The notes: generated from the sequence alone by a model not told the origin. 64,000 nt of DNA from Desulfurococcales archaeon (GCA_015521115.1 WAOT01000014.1:1-64000); one strand, 5' to 3'. Positions 1 to 9,694 are shown, numbered from the stretch's first letter. Numbers and translations are program-made.

Positions 1-27
1 ATGTGTGGAGCTCGCTGGGATAAATCG

Positions 28-3000
28 TTACTTTACTCTCCTTATCCATATTACCAGCCTTTTACCGTCGACCTCCCATTCCTTCATGTAGTATCCGCTA
101 CCTCCCTCCCCGACTACGATCTTCTTAGATCTTGTCTCGTTAGCTATGTACCCTGCATGCCTCTCTACAGCTCTAACTAGCTCCTCATCACCTTTCAGTA
201 TTGTCTCTATGAAGGCATCAACCGGTAGGTCTAGATCCTTTCTCATCGCCTGTATTCTCCTTACAATCTCTCTAGCGTACCCCTCTAGTATCTCCTCCTC
301 GCTGAGCCTCGTATCTATTCCTACTAAGCCGAAGTCCGTCTCAGTTACGGTGAGCCAGGATGGATATGCAATTTTGAGGTTTACATGTCTGGGCTCAATT
401 CTAACGTTCTGCCCCTGTATTACAGTTTCGTGGTACCCCTTTGATACTATGTCTTTAGCTACCTGCTCCTTGTGGCTTTCAATATACTCTACTAATTGTC
501 TTGTCAGGTGCTTGAACTCTGGGCCTATAGCCCTGTAGTTTGGCTCCACATCATAGACCCTCTGCTCCTCAAAGAAGTTGAACCCTACCACTTCGATGGA
601 CTTAGTGTTTAGGAGCTGCTTCAATAGGCCCTCCATGGACTTTATACTCTCCGCGACTCTCTCATCCTTTACCGCTATGATAACCCTTCTAACAGGCCTT
701 CTCAGCTTTATTCCAGCCTTGTTCCTCGCTTCAGCGGTTGCCTCGAACAGCTTCTTAGCATTCTCCATGTTTCTCTCCAGTTCGTCGTTGATCCATTCCT
801 CGTCGGGGAGTGGCATGTCCATTAAGTGTATCGACTCGGGGAGGTAAGGCTCTGCCGGTCTAATGAACTTCTGGTAGAGGTATTCTGCTGTGAATGGTAT
901 AAATGGGGCTGCCATTAGGAGCCAAGTTTTCAGGGTGTGGTATAGTACTGTGTACGCTGCAATCTTACTCGGTGTCTCTCTCTCCTCCCATACCCTCCTC
1001 CTAATCAGCCTTATGTACCAGTGGCTGAGATCTTCTACGGGGAAGTCCTTGACAATTTTAGCTGCCTCGTGTGGTCTCAGGTCTTTCATTACCTCGTGGT
1101 ACTCCTTGAGGAGTCTATTAAGCCTAGAGAGGAGCCACCTGTCCTCGATACCCATATATTGTTCGATGTCTTCGAGCTTGTATTTTGTCGGGTCGAACTT
1201 GTCTATGCCCATATATGTGGAGGCGAATGTGAACACATTCCACATGATCGTAAACGTCTTCCTCATAAAGTCGAGCTTCTTCCAGGAAAACCTTAGATCC
1301 TCCCATGTCACGTTGCTGAGTGCCCATAGCCTTATAACGTCTCTGGGCACCTTCTGCACTAGCTCCTCGAAGGGCACATAGTTGCCCAGTGATTTGTGCA
1401 TCTCTCTCCCTTTCTCGTCGAGAACGAAGCCGTGGACTAGGACTTTGAGGTAGGGCTTCTCGTTGAAGCCTATCACTCCGCTACGGAGGAGGCTGAAGAA
1501 CCAACCCCTTATCTGGTCGTGCCCCTCAACGATGAAGTCTACAGGCTTCAGCCTCTCGTATAACTCCCTCCTCCTAGGGTATCCGAGGCTTGCGTAGAAC
1601 GCTATACCACTGTCGAACCAGACGTCCATGACGTCCGGAACTCTCCTCATCACACCCCCACACTTGGGGCATTTCAGTGTGACCCTGTCGATCCAGGGCC
1701 TGTGTAGGTTCTCGGGCCTCCTTCCCCCCATACTCTCTATTTCATCCACGCTACCTATTACATGAGTGTATCCACACTTCTCACATACCCATACGGGGAG
1801 CGGGATACCCCAGAATCTCTGCCTAGATATCACCCAGTCCCTGACCTCTTTGAGGAGGTTTAGGAACCGGATCTTAGCCCAGACAGGCCTCCACTCTATA
1901 GACTCGGCCTCGTCAACAAGCCTCTCTTTAAGCTTTCTAACGTTTATGAACCACTGGTCTGTAGCCCTAAGTACTAATGGCGTCTTACATCTCCAGCAAA
2001 CGGGGTACCTATGCGTGACAGTGGAGAGGTGGAATATTGCGCCTCTAGCCTTTAGATCCTCTAGGATTGCCTTATTGGCCTCTGTCCTGAAGTATAGTCC
2101 TCTATATTTTCCCGCAGCCTCAGTCATCCTTCCCTCGTTGTCGACAAGTGATATTACCGGTGCTCCGACCTTCCTTTCATTTACTTCAAAGTCTATCTCA
2201 CCATGGCCAGGAGCTGAGTGGACTAGCCCTGTACCCTCAGCCGCAGAGACAGCATCGGGATCCGTTACAACCCTGTGGTAGGGGGCCAAGACCCTCTGAG
2301 CGTCAACTAAGTCCTCGAGGGGGTGCTCGTACTCTAAACCTTCGAGATCAGATCCCCGGAGGACTTCTACAACCTCATAGTCCTTAACGCCTGCCTCCTG
2401 CATCACCCTCTCGAGCCTGCTGCGAGCGAGTATGAGCTTCTCTCCGTCAACTCTTACCTTCACATACTCTAGGTCGGGATGCGCCATTACGAAGGCGTTT
2501 GCTGGGAGGGTCCAGGGCGTAGTTGTCCATATTAGGAGGTACTCATTGTCTGTGCCTTTTACCTTGAACTTGACGTATACGCTGGGATCTTCGAGATTCT
2601 TATATTCACTCACCTCATAGTCGGCTAGCGTTGTCTCACACCTTGGACACCAATGCACTACTCTATGGCCCTTGTAGAGGAGGCCTTTCTCCCAGGCCTT
2701 CTTGACGAGCCACCATCCGGACTCGACGTATTCGTCCTCATATGTAATGTATGGGTTGTCCCAGTCCATGAATACTCCGATCTCCTTGAACTGCTCTGTC
2801 ATTGCCTCCAGGTTTTCCCTAGCATAGTCTCTACATTTCATTACGAACTTGTCTATCCCCACTTTCTCGATTATCTCCTTCTTCGTCTTTATCCCCAACA
2901 TCTGCTCGACCTTAACCTCAATTGGGAGGCCGTGTGTATCATATCCTGGCTTGTCCCATACGTTGTACCCCATCATGCGGAAGTATCTTAGGAGACTGTC

Positions 3001-3213
3001 TTTAATCACTTTATTCCAGGCAGTACCTATGTGTATGACCTTTGCGCTGGCGTAGGGTGGGCCGTCGAGGAAGTATAGCTTCCTGGGGCTCGACATCGAC
3101 TTCTCTTTAACCTTCATATAAATTGAGTTCCTCTCCCAGAAGTTCTTTACCCAGTCCTCTAAGCTGAACTGGTCGTATTTCTCCCTGCTTAACTCCTCCC
3201 TGACAGGGGCCAT
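28..3213 (-). CDS. ileS: isoleucyl-tRNA synthetase
   Basis: Class Ia aminoacyl-tRNA synthetase that charges tRNA-Ile in the cytosol. The 1061-residue length matches archaeal/eukaryal-type IleRS. The HIGH signature appears as HIGT at residues 61-64 after GPPYAS. The CP1 editing domain carries [11 protein letters not shown] near residue 230. The KMSKS loop is present as HKSLGN near residue 605. Cysteine pairs of zinc-binding type occur (CWRC; CEKC with CPKC). The C-terminal anticodon-binding part ends in a basic tail. It begins 7 bases after a 118-residue gene that reads the same way, so the two are probably co-transcribed. Identification is secure and the gene is complete. Confidence 0.97.
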   Translation of the reverse strand: MAPVREELSREKYDQFSLEDWVKNFWERNSIYMKVKEKSMSSPRKLYFLDGPPYASAKVIHIGTAWNKVIKDSLLRYFRMMGYNVWDKPGYDTHGLPIEVKVEQMLGIKTKKEIIEKVGIDKFVMKCRDYARENLEAMTEQFKEIGVFMDWDNPYITYEDEYVESGWWLVKKAWEKGLLYKGHRVVHWCPRCETTLADYEVSEYKNLEDPSVYVKFKVKGTDNEYLLIWTTTPWTLPANAFVMAHPDLEYVKVRVDGEKLILARSRLERVMQEAGVKDYEVVEVLRGSDLEGLEYEHPLEDLVDAQRVLAPYHRVVTDPDAVSAAEGTGLVHSAPGHGEIDFEVNERKVGAPVISLVDNEGRMTEAAGKYRGLYFRTEANKAILEDLKARGAIFHLSTVTHRYPVCWRCKTPLVLRATDQWFINVRKLKERLVDEAESIEWRPVWAKIRFLNLLKEVRDWVISRQRFWGIPLPVWVCEKCGYTHVIGSVDEIESMGGRRPENLHRPWIDRVTLKCPKCGGVMRRVPDVMDVWFDSGIAFYASLGYPRRRELYERLKPVDFIVEGHDQIRGWFFSLLRSGVIGFNEKPYLKVLVHGFVLDEKGREMHKSLGNYVPFEELVQKVPRDVIRLWALSNVTWEDLRFSWKKLDFMRKTFTIMWNVFTFASTYMGIDKFDPTKYKLEDIEQYMGIEDRWLLSRLNRLLKEYHEVMKDLRPHEAAKIVKDFPVEDLSHWYIRLIRRRVWEERETPSKIAAYTVLYHTLKTWLLMAAPFIPFTAEYLYQKFIRPAEPYLPESIHLMDMPLPDEEWINDELERNMENAKKLFEATAEARNKAGIKLRRPVRRVIIAVKDERVAESIKSMEGLLKQLLNTKSIEVVGFNFFEEQRVYDVEPNYRAIGPEFKHLTRQLVEYIESHKEQVAKDIVSKGYHETVIQGQNVRIEPRHVNLKIAYPSWLTVTETDFGLVGIDTRLSEEEILEGYAREIVRRIQAMRKDLDLPVDAFIETILKGDEELVRAVERHAGYIANETRSKKIVVGEGGSGYYMKEWEVDGKRLVIWIRRVK

Positions 3214-3220
3214 ACTGGTA

Positions 3221-3577
3221 TCACCCCATAGTGTCGATCCAGTCGACCTTCACGTGAGGCGATCCTATTTTCACTCTAACTATCCCCGCTATTTCCTCCT
3301 CATGCCCAGGCTCCTCTAGGAACACCTCTATGAAGCGGAAGTCGGGGTGAACCTTTGAGGGGTGGTCTACTACCTCGGTGTTGAACGTCTTCTTTATTTC
3401 TTCTATTACCTCCTTATGTACTTCATCGTCAAACACGCTATAATAGACTCTGTAGAGTCTACGCATACTCGGCACCTCCAGCCATGGGATTGTCAACTTG
3501 GCGTAGTTGGAGGCATAAACCTTTAGCGATTTCGATAGCCTACTAATCCCCCGCCTTTCCCACCATAAATCCTCCAT
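3221..3577 (-). CDS. conserved-looking hypothetical protein upstream of ileS
   Basis: A 118-residue protein of mixed alpha/beta character with no signal peptide or membrane segment. It is rich in charged residues, with a run of acidic residues (EEPGHEEE) near residue 92. I do not recognise a family. It ends 7 bases before the IleRS start on the same strand, so it is likely the first gene of an ileS transcript. A role linked to translation would be a guess from position only. No TATA-like box is obvious beyond the AT-rich divergent gap shared with the next gene. Confidence 0.6.
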   Translation of the reverse strand: MEDLWWERRGISRLSKSLKVYASNYAKLTIPWLEVPSMRRLYRVYYSVFDDEVHKEVIEEIKKTFNTEVVDHPSKVHPDFRFIEVFLEEPGHEEEIAGIVRVKIGSPHVKVDWIDTMG

Positions 3578-3601
3578 TTAACATTTAAAAGGGTGAAAGT
3601 G

Positions 3602-3609
3602 CATATAAG
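3602..3609 (+). promoter_or_regulatory. TATA box for the AbrB-ACT gene
   Basis: The sequence catataag is centred near 3605. An archaeal start site about 26 bases downstream falls near 3631, at the first in-frame ATG codons of the regulator gene. This predicts a very short leader and helps choose among three close ATG starts. Confidence 0.55.
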
Positions 3610-3636
3610 CTTGGATAAGCCGGGATGGTGATGGGT

Positions 3637-4077
3637 ATGGAGAGCACTCCCAGTATGAAGCATAGAATAACCTCCCTTGTTAAGGTTGACTCTAAAGGGC
3701 GTATAACCATTCCTCAGCCGATACGTGAGGCGCTAGGAATAGAGCCGGGGATGCTTGTAGTACTCATAGCTGACATAGGGAGAGGGGAGATCCTAGTATC
3801 ACCCGTCGCGACCCGAGGAGACAAGCTTTATACGTTTGAGATCGAGTTTAGAGACGTTGCAGGCTCGCTAGCAAAACTATTATCAGTCTTCGCCAACGCT
3901 AAGGCTGACATACTCGCCTCTAAATGTGCCAGCATAATCCGAGGTGAAACGGCCGGCTGCACCCTTGTAGTCGACCTCTCACCAGCAGAGAAAAGCGTGG
4001 ATGATATTGCTAAGGAGCTAGAAGCGTTAGATATTGTAACCGTAGTGAAGTACAGGAGGTTTGAAGGGTTCCAGTAG
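3637..4077 (+). CDS. AbrB/SpoVT-type DNA-binding domain fused to an ACT-like domain
   Basis: Probable transcription regulator. The N-terminal part has the swapped-hairpin AbrB pattern (VDSKGRITIPQPIREALGI). After a short linker, the C-terminal part looks like an ACT ligand-binding domain (RDVAGSLAKLLSVFANAKAD followed by two more strand-helix elements). ACT domains usually bind amino acids or related small molecules, so an effector-gated regulator is a reasonable inference. ATG codons at 3625, 3631 and 3637 are all in frame. I prefer 3637 because ggtgat lies just before it and the TATA position places the transcript start near 3631. It overlaps the downstream phosphatase gene by 17 bases, so the two are probably coupled. 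Confidence 0.8.
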   Translation: MESTPSMKHRITSLVKVDSKGRITIPQPIREALGIEPGMLVVLIADIGRGEILVSPVATRGDKLYTFEIEFRDVAGSLAKLLSVFANAKADILASKCASIIRGETAGCTLVVDLSPAEKSVDDIAKELEALDIVTVVKYRRFEGFQ

Positions 4078-4960
4078 GCGTAGTGTCACAATCTTTATTC
4101 CTCAGAACCGAGCATACCAGGAACCGGTGCTTTCAACATTGAACGAGCCCGGATATGAAGACCTAGAGGAGCTGAGGAGAGTAGCCTACAGGATCGCAGG
4201 AGAGGCCGCCGCCTACCTAAGAGATTTAGCTTGTTCAGACGAGAGCTTAGCTAAAAGCCTCGGCGGCGAGACAGTGCTTGCCGACGCAATCGCTGAGGAC
4301 TACATAATATCGGCCTTACATGAAGAGTTGGGACAGGTAAGGGTCGTAACAGAGGAGAAGGGGGTTGTTGGGAAGGGTGATATAACTGCAGTAGTAGACC
4401 CTCTAGACGGCAGCAAGAACTACCTCAACTGCATACCATGGGCGTCTGTTTCTATAGCCTTTGCACCTACTGGCGGAACCCTTAACGACGTCCTCGCAGG
4501 AGCCGTTGCACCGATCTTCTACGGCGATATAATCTCGTTTGCACGAGGCGGGGGCTGCAGGATCGGGCACTACAGGATAAGGGAGAAGGGTGAGCCCCAG
4601 AAGTATGTCTTTGTATACATAGACCACCCTGAGGCAGCCGAGCTCGTAGCGAGAACCATAGCACTACTCGGAGGTGGATACAAGGTCAGAAGCCTTGGGA
4701 GTGCCGCCCTAGAGCTAGCATACACCGGACTAAGGAGGGCAACAATGTTCCTCGACCTCCGGAGTAAGCTGAGGAATGTTGACGTGGCTGCCGCCTTCGG
4801 TATTATTCGAGAGTGCGGAGGTTTTGTGAGAGTAATTGAAGGGCGAGAGCAGGATATCTCCATTGATAGGGTAGTGAGGGTGGGAAACATCCTTGCAACG
4901 CCCACCCCCGATGTGTATAAAAAACTTGATAATTTATTTAGAAAAATATTTACCTCTTAA
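4061..4960 (+). CDS. inositol monophosphatase family protein (likely fructose-1,6-bisphosphatase/IMPase)
   Basis: Mg-dependent, Li-sensitive-type sugar phosphatase fold. The metal-binding motif DPLDGSKNYL is clear, preceded by the acidic pair in TEEKG. The second signature NVDVAAAFGIIRECGG supplies the last metal ligand. Archaeal members often hydrolyse both inositol-1-phosphate and fructose-1,6-bisphosphate; which one applies here cannot be read from sequence. The TTG start at 4061 lies inside the preceding gene with aggaggt immediately before it, which is very tight spacing, so a slightly later start is possible. The last 40 bases are very AT-rich compared with the body of the gene. It converges with a small AsnC-domain gene, overlapping by 11 bases. 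Confidence 0.85.
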   Translation: MKGSSRRSVTIFIPQNRAYQEPVLSTLNEPGYEDLEELRRVAYRIAGEAAAYLRDLACSDESLAKSLGGETVLADAIAEDYIISALHEELGQVRVVTEEKGVVGKGDITAVVDPLDGSKNYLNCIPWASVSIAFAPTGGTLNDVLAGAVAPIFYGDIISFARGGGCRIGHYRIREKGEPQKYVFVYIDHPEAAELVARTIALLGGGYKVRSLGSAALELAYTGLRRATMFLDLRSKLRNVDVAAAFGIIRECGGFVRVIEGREQDISIDRVVRVGNILATPTPDVYKKLDNLFRKIFTS

Positions 4961-5201
4961 CCGGGAAGCCCAGAAGGGTCTCAGTTCTCTTAACCCCGGG
5001 GAGGTTCCTAATGTATGTGACTATATCATTGCTCTCCGCGAAGGAATCGACATCAAACCTGACTACAACATCGTAAATACCGTAGGTCACAGTCACATCA
5101 GTTATCTTCTCCCGATAGGGGCTATCCCATATTCTCTTTGCGACCTCATGCTCCTGTCCAACTTCCGTAGCTATCAGGACATAACCTATTATCTCCCCCA
5201 C
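4950..5201 (-). CDS. stand-alone Lrp/AsnC effector (RAM) domain protein
   Basis: An 83-residue protein that corresponds to the C-terminal ligand-binding domain of Lrp/AsnC regulators without a helix-turn-helix. It has the beta-alpha-beta-beta-alpha-beta order, the VTVTYGIYDVVVRFDVD strand-turn-strand and the IRNLPGVKRTET segment typical of the family. Such single-domain proteins form octamers that bind amino acids and may modulate full-length Lrp proteins. It reads against the phosphatase gene and overlaps its end by 11 bases. Confidence 0.8.
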   Translation of the reverse strand: MGEIIGYVLIATEVGQEHEVAKRIWDSPYREKITDVTVTYGIYDVVVRFDVDSFAESNDIVTYIRNLPGVKRTETLLGFPVKR

Positions 5202-5350
5202 TTTAGTCCCACCCCTTTCTAGTTTTACTTGTTATTATCGGGCATTTTTACCGTTGCCAGTGCACACCCCGCCAACCATAAACTCGGCTCCCGCTTTTGA
5301 GTTCACCTCTGGGGGATAACTTAAGGGCCCTATAAGACCTCCTAGAACAG

Positions 5351-5446
5351 TAGGGGCCGCGCTGCTGAGACTCGGAGGCACATCTGATCCCCGGTTCAAC
5401 CTATGCAGGGGATGTGATGGTAGGGCCGGCGCTGCTGAGCGGCCCA
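5351..5446. ncRNA. candidate structured RNA or repeat element (GC-rich, self-complementary)
   Basis: This non-coding stretch lies between the AsnC-domain gene and pelota. Two near-identical 19-mers (5351-5369 and 5421-5439, 17 of 19 matching) are spaced 70 bases apart. gggccgc at 5354-5360 can pair with gcggccc at 5439-5445. Inside are a 6-bp stem (5387-5392 with 5408-5413) and a 4-bp stem (5381-5384 with 5416-5419) separated by a 2x2 internal loop. An alternative 6-bp hairpin uses 5423-5428 and 5440-5445. A 70-codon reading frame on the minus strand spans it but looks like chance. The strand and function are unknown. Confidence 0.4.
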
Positions 5447-6508
5447 CTACGAACTTCTAACGGGGAACCTTAGGATCGCGACAGCATCACCTAGCGGCCT
5501 GAGTTTCTCCCCTATCGGTGAGTCCTCCGGTACGAGGTATACCTTTCCCCCGTATCTCTCAACGTTTTCTATGAGCTCCTCCGCCTTTCCACTTATCTCC
5601 TCGTTAATCGAGTATAGGGTCGAGTCCACGATTATCAACTCCTTAACAGCTCCTATCTCAGAGGCTCGCAGACAACTGTCTATACCGAAGGCCACGAGTT
5701 CTGGGTTCCTGGCTGCAACGATCATTGCCTGTTCCAGTACCCTCTCCGCCTGGGCCACGCTGAACTCTTTAAGGAGCATCTCGAGCGTCGGCCTTCTCAG
5801 TAGCTCCTCGATCCCTGCCCTCCCCCCCATTGAGAGGCTGTCTACCGAGACCTTCAGGTGGGGGTTGAGAACCCTGACTTTCCCGGCAACCTCATCTTTT
5901 AGGTGTCCCGGGCCCCCGATGACCACCAGGTTGGCGTTATACTGTTTGGCCGCCTCTACTATTCTCTTCGCAATCCGATCAATCGCAGTCTCAAGCTTCT
6001 GCTCGCGCGAGGGGTCGTCCTTCCCGGGAAGACGGAGGTACTCGTCGGCCACTAGCTTGTAACCATGAACAGATAGGACGGCAATAGCATACTCATCATA
6101 GTCAACCGCTGCGATTACCGCACGGCCCTTGGGACCCGATGATCTCAACTTCTCCAAGACCTTAGGGGGCCAACCACCCTCTCTCTCGATCTCTAGCTCG
6201 GTGCCGGGGGTCACAATAATGGACTGGTGCTTCCCCTTAATGCCATACCTCTCGGGCCCCTCAACTATTACTCCAAAGATCCTCAGCCTGCCTGTGAAAG
6301 GCTGGAAGCTAACGTCTTTCACGCGTATTTTCACTATGATAGGCCTCTTCTCCTTCCTCTGAGAACCTCTTATTGAAACATCTCTTACTGTTCGAGCCCT
6401 TACATAATCGCCGGGCCTCAGTACCGTCTTCAGAGTCCAGAGATCCTCCTCGCTCTCCGGTTTTATCCTGAGGCGGTCGCTTCTTTTCGAGAGCACCTCA
6501 ACCTTCAT
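5447..6508 (-). CDS. pelA: mRNA surveillance protein pelota (Dom34)
   Basis: Release-factor-like protein that rescues stalled ribosomes together with aEF1A/ABCE1. The N-terminal Sm-like domain has the ESEEDLWTLKTVLRPGDYV pattern and the VRDVSI segment. The middle eRF1-like domain includes VIAAVDYDEYAIAVLSVHGY, and the C-terminal domain has ELIIVDSTLY and the GDAVAILRFPVR ending. The catalytic GGQ of true release factors is absent, as expected for pelota. The 353-residue length is typical. The start is an ATG just upstream of an AT-rich gap. Confidence 0.95.
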   Translation of the reverse strand: MKVEVLSKRSDRLRIKPESEEDLWTLKTVLRPGDYVRARTVRDVSIRGSQRKEKRPIIVKIRVKDVSFQPFTGRLRIFGVIVEGPERYGIKGKHQSIIVTPGTELEIEREGGWPPKVLEKLRSSGPKGRAVIAAVDYDEYAIAVLSVHGYKLVADEYLRLPGKDDPSREQKLETAIDRIAKRIVEAAKQYNANLVVIGGPGHLKDEVAGKVRVLNPHLKVSVDSLSMGGRAGIEELLRRPTLEMLLKEFSVAQAERVLEQAMIVAARNPELVAFGIDSCLRASEIGAVKELIIVDSTLYSINEEISGKAEELIENVERYGGKVYLVPEDSPIGEKLRPLGDAVAILRFPVRSS

Positions 6509-6553
6509 GCCTCGTCCCGCTGTCTACAGGTTAAATATTAGTGATGGGGGCGG

Positions 6554-9001
6554 TTACTTTGCCGCTATATAGACCCCTTCCCCTATCCTCGTTAGACCTT
6601 CACGTTCCTCGGGGACAACTTCAATTTTGGCCTTGTGCATCTCAGCTAGGTCTCCTAGTGCTGGTTCTAGGATCTTATCGACGTAGATCGTCTCCTCTAG
6701 GGGGTCAGATAGCTTTAGCCCCTTGGATTTCTTATACTGCCAGATGGCTTTGTCCACCTCTATTATAGCTTTAGCAAGCTTGGCTAGCTCCTCTCTCTCC
6801 CCTTTCTCGAACATTGGTTCGGGGTAGAGCTGCCTGTGGACTGTTTTTCCATAGAGCTTCCTGAAGGCGTAGTCCGTTACGAATGGCATTATTGGTGAGA
6901 GCGCTATGAGGGCTCTACGGAGCATCGTGTGGATCCCCTTCCATGCTGCCTCCTGTTCTCCGGGGCTATACTTGCCCTCCCTGTTGTATGCCCTGGACTT
7001 TACTAGCTCTATGTAGTGTGAAGCGTAGATGTCCCATATGAACTCGTATAAGAGGTTTGTAGGCTCGTATACGTCGAGGTCTGAATAGGCTTTATCGGCT
7101 TTCTCGAGGTATTCGTCTTGTAGCGCTAGGAATGCCTTGTCTACCAACGTTAGTCCTGCGCTATCTGGCTCGGGGAATGCTGAGGCGAACCTTGCCAGGT
7201 TCCATATCTTTGTTGCAAAGTTCCTACCGGTCTTTACCTTGTTCTCGTCGAACCTGTAGTCGTAGCCTAGTTTCGAGGCTATGGCTGACCAGTAGCGGAA
7301 GGCGTCTGCCCCATACTTGTCGATTACCCAGTCCGGGTCTATAACGTTACCTAGGCTCTTGTGCATAGGCCTACCCTTCGGGTCTAGGCCCATACCGGTT
7401 ATCCTTACCCAGCGGAAGGCAGGCTTTCCTAGTAGCTGGTATACGCGGAGGATCGTGTAGTAGAGCCAGGTTCTGATTATGTCCTGACCTTGGGGTCTCA
7501 GCGTGTTCTTGAACGCCTTCTCGAAGAACTTGTTGTTCCTCCTCCACTGTGTGACGTATAGCACGCTTATGCTTGAGTCGAACCATGTGTCGAATACTTT
7601 CTTCTCACCCTCAAGGTAATCTTTGGGGGCACCACAGTATGGACACTTATCCCACGGGGGATCGTTCTTCCACGGCCTATAGTATTTGCCCGCCTCGGGT
7701 ACGAGCTTGGCACCACACTTCTTACAGTGCCATATTGGTATCTCGGTGGCATAGTACCTGTCTCTTGAGATCGGCCAATCCATAGTTATACTGTCAATCC
7801 AGTCGTAGAGCTTCCTCCTGTGCATTTCTGGCCTGAAAATCATCCTACTCGCGATCTCCTTGATCTTCTCCCTGAACTGCAGCTGCTTTAGGAAGTACTC
7901 TTTCCTATAGATTATTTGGAGCGGGGTCTTACACCTCCAGCATACGGGGACTTTATGCTTGATCTTCTCCTTCTTCTCGAGGAGCCCCTCCCTTTCCAAG
8001 ATCTCGGCTATCTTCTCCCTCGCCTCATGCACCGGGAGGCCTGCTATGGGGCCTGCCTCATCTCTCATAGTGCCGTCCGGGTTTATGAGCCACTTCGGTT
8101 TTAGGCCGAGCTCGAAGAAGAGTCTAACGTCGCTTTCATCGCCGAAGCTGCATATCATCATTAGGCCTGTGCCGAAGTTGGGGTCGACTGCTGGGTGCTC
8201 GATGATCTTTACCTCATGCCCGTATATTGGTGCTATCGCAGTCTTACCCCTATACCTTTTATAGCGTTCATCGTCGGGATGATACGCTAGTGCCGCACAC
8301 CCTGCCAGCAGCTCTGGCCTTGTTGTCGCCACTACTAAGTACTCGTCTGTGTCCTTAACCTTATACTTCACATAGTAGAGATAGCCCTCCTCCTCCTTAT
8401 ACTCGATCTCGGCCTCCGCTAGAGTTGTCCTACAGCGGGGACACCATCTCACAGGCCTAGTATCCTCGTAGATGAGCCCTCTCTTGTAGAGCTCTATAAA
8501 GGTGGCCTGGGTTAAGACTCTGTACTTGGGGCTGTCAGTCCCGTCCTTCCAGTAGTCGAAGGAGCACCCCATCCTTCTCCAGACCGATACGATCTCCCTC
8601 TCGGCCTCATCTAAGAACTCCTTACATAGCCGCAGGAACTTCTCACGGCCTTCAGGGGTCTTAGCCATCTCATGGGCGTAAACGCCCTTCTTCTTCTCTA
8701 CCTGAACCTCCACGGGGAGACCGTTTCTGTCCGCATAGAACGGGACAACGACATTATACCCCTTGAGGCGGAAGTAACGGGCTACCATGTCTATCTGCGC
8801 ATAGTGGGCTGCGCCCGCCACGTGCCATTTGCCACTTGCATATGGGGGTGGGGTGTCGATAGCGATTACATCTCTAGGATCATCGGGGTTCAGGTTCGAC
8901 TTATGCAAACCCTCCTTCTCCCACAGCTCTATAAGCTCAAGCTCGAACTCGGGCTTCCACCTCTTCTCCTTAATTCTTCTCTCAAACTGTCCGGAGCACA
9001 T
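6554..9001 (-). CDS. valS: valyl-tRNA synthetase
   Basis: Class Ia synthetase charging tRNA-Val. It carries HIGH-equivalent HVAG after PPPYASGKW, the editing-domain motif VATTRPELLAG and the KMSKS-equivalent HKSLGN. Zinc-type cysteine pairs are CPRC, CWRC, CKKC and CPYC. The reading frame is open up to 9145, but the extra N-terminal residues look unlike the family. The first good start is the ATG at 9001, which has ggggag about 9 bases upstream; an ATG at 9022 is the alternative. The divergent membrane-protein promoter also lies inside the upstream part of the frame, which argues against the longest form. About 815 residues result. Confidence 0.95.
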   Translation of the reverse strand: MCSGQFERRIKEKRWKPEFELELIELWEKEGLHKSNLNPDDPRDVIAIDTPPPYASGKWHVAGAAHYAQIDMVARYFRLKGYNVVVPFYADRNGLPVEVQVEKKKGVYAHEMAKTPEGREKFLRLCKEFLDEAEREIVSVWRRMGCSFDYWKDGTDSPKYRVLTQATFIELYKRGLIYEDTRPVRWCPRCRTTLAEAEIEYKEEEGYLYYVKYKVKDTDEYLVVATTRPELLAGCAALAYHPDDERYKRYRGKTAIAPIYGHEVKIIEHPAVDPNFGTGLMMICSFGDESDVRLFFELGLKPKWLINPDGTMRDEAGPIAGLPVHEAREKIAEILEREGLLEKKEKIKHKVPVCWRCKTPLQIIYRKEYFLKQLQFREKIKEIASRMIFRPEMHRRKLYDWIDSITMDWPISRDRYYATEIPIWHCKKCGAKLVPEAGKYYRPWKNDPPWDKCPYCGAPKDYLEGEKKVFDTWFDSSISVLYVTQWRRNNKFFEKAFKNTLRPQGQDIIRTWLYYTILRVYQLLGKPAFRWVRITGMGLDPKGRPMHKSLGNVIDPDWVIDKYGADAFRYWSAIASKLGYDYRFDENKVKTGRNFATKIWNLARFASAFPEPDSAGLTLVDKAFLALQDEYLEKADKAYSDLDVYEPTNLLYEFIWDIYASHYIELVKSRAYNREGKYSPGEQEAAWKGIHTMLRRALIALSPIMPFVTDYAFRKLYGKTVHRQLYPEPMFEKGEREELAKLAKAIIEVDKAIWQYKKSKGLKLSDPLEETIYVDKILEPALGDLAEMHKAKIEVVPEEREGLTRIGEGVYIAAK

Positions 9002-9115
9002 ACCTTCTTCTCCCCTTTCCATGCTGCACATTGCACAGCCTATCCCATATTGCCAAGACCAAGAAGATGCTAATAGACTCCTACCATAAATGTTATTGTC
9101 GCCGTGCCTCCTCAG

Positions 9116-9123
9116 CTTATACA
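9116..9123 (+). promoter_or_regulatory. TATA box for the small membrane protein gene
   Basis: cttataca is centred near 9119.5; adding about 26 bases gives a start at 9146, exactly the ATG of the next gene. A leaderless transcript is predicted. Confidence 0.6.
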
Positions 9124-9145
9124 ACACCGGGGGGCATGACGCCAA

Positions 9146-9631
9146 ATGGAGGATGTGGGTGCCTCAGACGAGCATGTGATAGATGAGAGGGTAGATGCGG
9201 AGGGAGAGGTTCCATTAGCTGTCTACATCGTTATAGCATTCTTCGTCTCACTCGTCTTTCTCACGCTAGGCGGAGTCGGAGGGCCAAGGCTTGTCAGTAT
9301 CGTGGCGTGGGGTCTCCTCGTAGTGTATATACTAGTTGTAACGAGCAAGGACTATGAGATGTACTCTTGGATAGTAGCTCTAGCCCTCCTCACTCTACAC
9401 GTGGGTGCCGTCTTATCATACTATTCCCACCCAGAGATACTACCGTTCTTCATAATAGAGAGGGATATAAAGGATGGCGTCGTCGTCCATGAGAGTGTGA
9501 ACTTTGACTTTGTACAGCTTGTTATACTAGCAGAGATCATCCGCTACCTGATATCACGAAAAAGATATAAGAGCCCCGCCGGTTATGAAACCAGTCTGGA
9601 CTCGGGCGGGGAGGAGGCCGCGGTAGTATAG
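9146..9631 (+). CDS. small integral membrane protein, function unknown
   Basis: A 161-residue protein with an acidic N-terminal tail of about 25 residues and three clear hydrophobic segments (around residues 25-48, 52-70 and 76-92). A fourth weaker one follows near residue 130, and the end is charged. I do not recognise the family. The ATG coincides with the predicted transcript start, suggesting leaderless translation. Its last 15 bases overlap the 5' end of the tRNA-Glu gene, and the probable tRNA promoter lies inside its coding region. Confidence 0.6.
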   Translation: MEDVGASDEHVIDERVDAEGEVPLAVYIVIAFFVSLVFLTLGGVGGPRLVSIVAWGLLVVYILVVTSKDYEMYSWIVALALLTLHVGAVLSYYSHPEILPFFIIERDIKDGVVVHESVNFDFVQLVILAEIIRYLISRKRYKSPAGYETSLDSGGEEAAVV

Positions 9632-9694
9632 CCCGGCCCAGTATGCGGGCCTCTCGAGCCCGTGACCCGGGTTCAAATCCCGGCCGCGGCACCA
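9617..9694 (+). tRNA. tRNA-Glu (anticodon CTC)
   Basis: The cloverleaf can be drawn in full: acceptor GCCGCGG with CCGCGGC, a D stem of GTAT/GTAT with G-T pairs, anticodon stem CGGGC/GCCCG around loop CTCTCGA, and T stem CCGGG/CCCGG with loop TTCAAAT. CCA is encoded after discriminator A. No intron is seen. A TATA-like sequence (gatataag) lies near 9563-9570 inside the upstream coding region. The first 15 bases overlap the end of that gene. Confidence 0.95.

Noticed and set aside
146-3055. Plus-strand frames opposite ileS
   Set aside because: Shadows of the ileS gene, with low-complexity Ser/Leu-rich translations.
5351-5446. Resemblance to the SRP RNA domain IV (tgaaccggggatcag ... agcagc on the minus strand)
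   Set aside because: The invariant GGAG side of the symmetric loop and the tetraloop are missing, and the element is far shorter than archaeal SRP RNA.
5235-5447. 70-codon minus-strand frame over the GC-rich gap after pelota
   Set aside because: Composition follows the repeats and hairpins of the element, with no protein-like pattern and no ribosome site.
9002-9145. N-terminal extension of valS to 9145
   Set aside because: Not synthetase-like, lies over the promoter of the divergent gene, and a better ribosome site precedes 9001.
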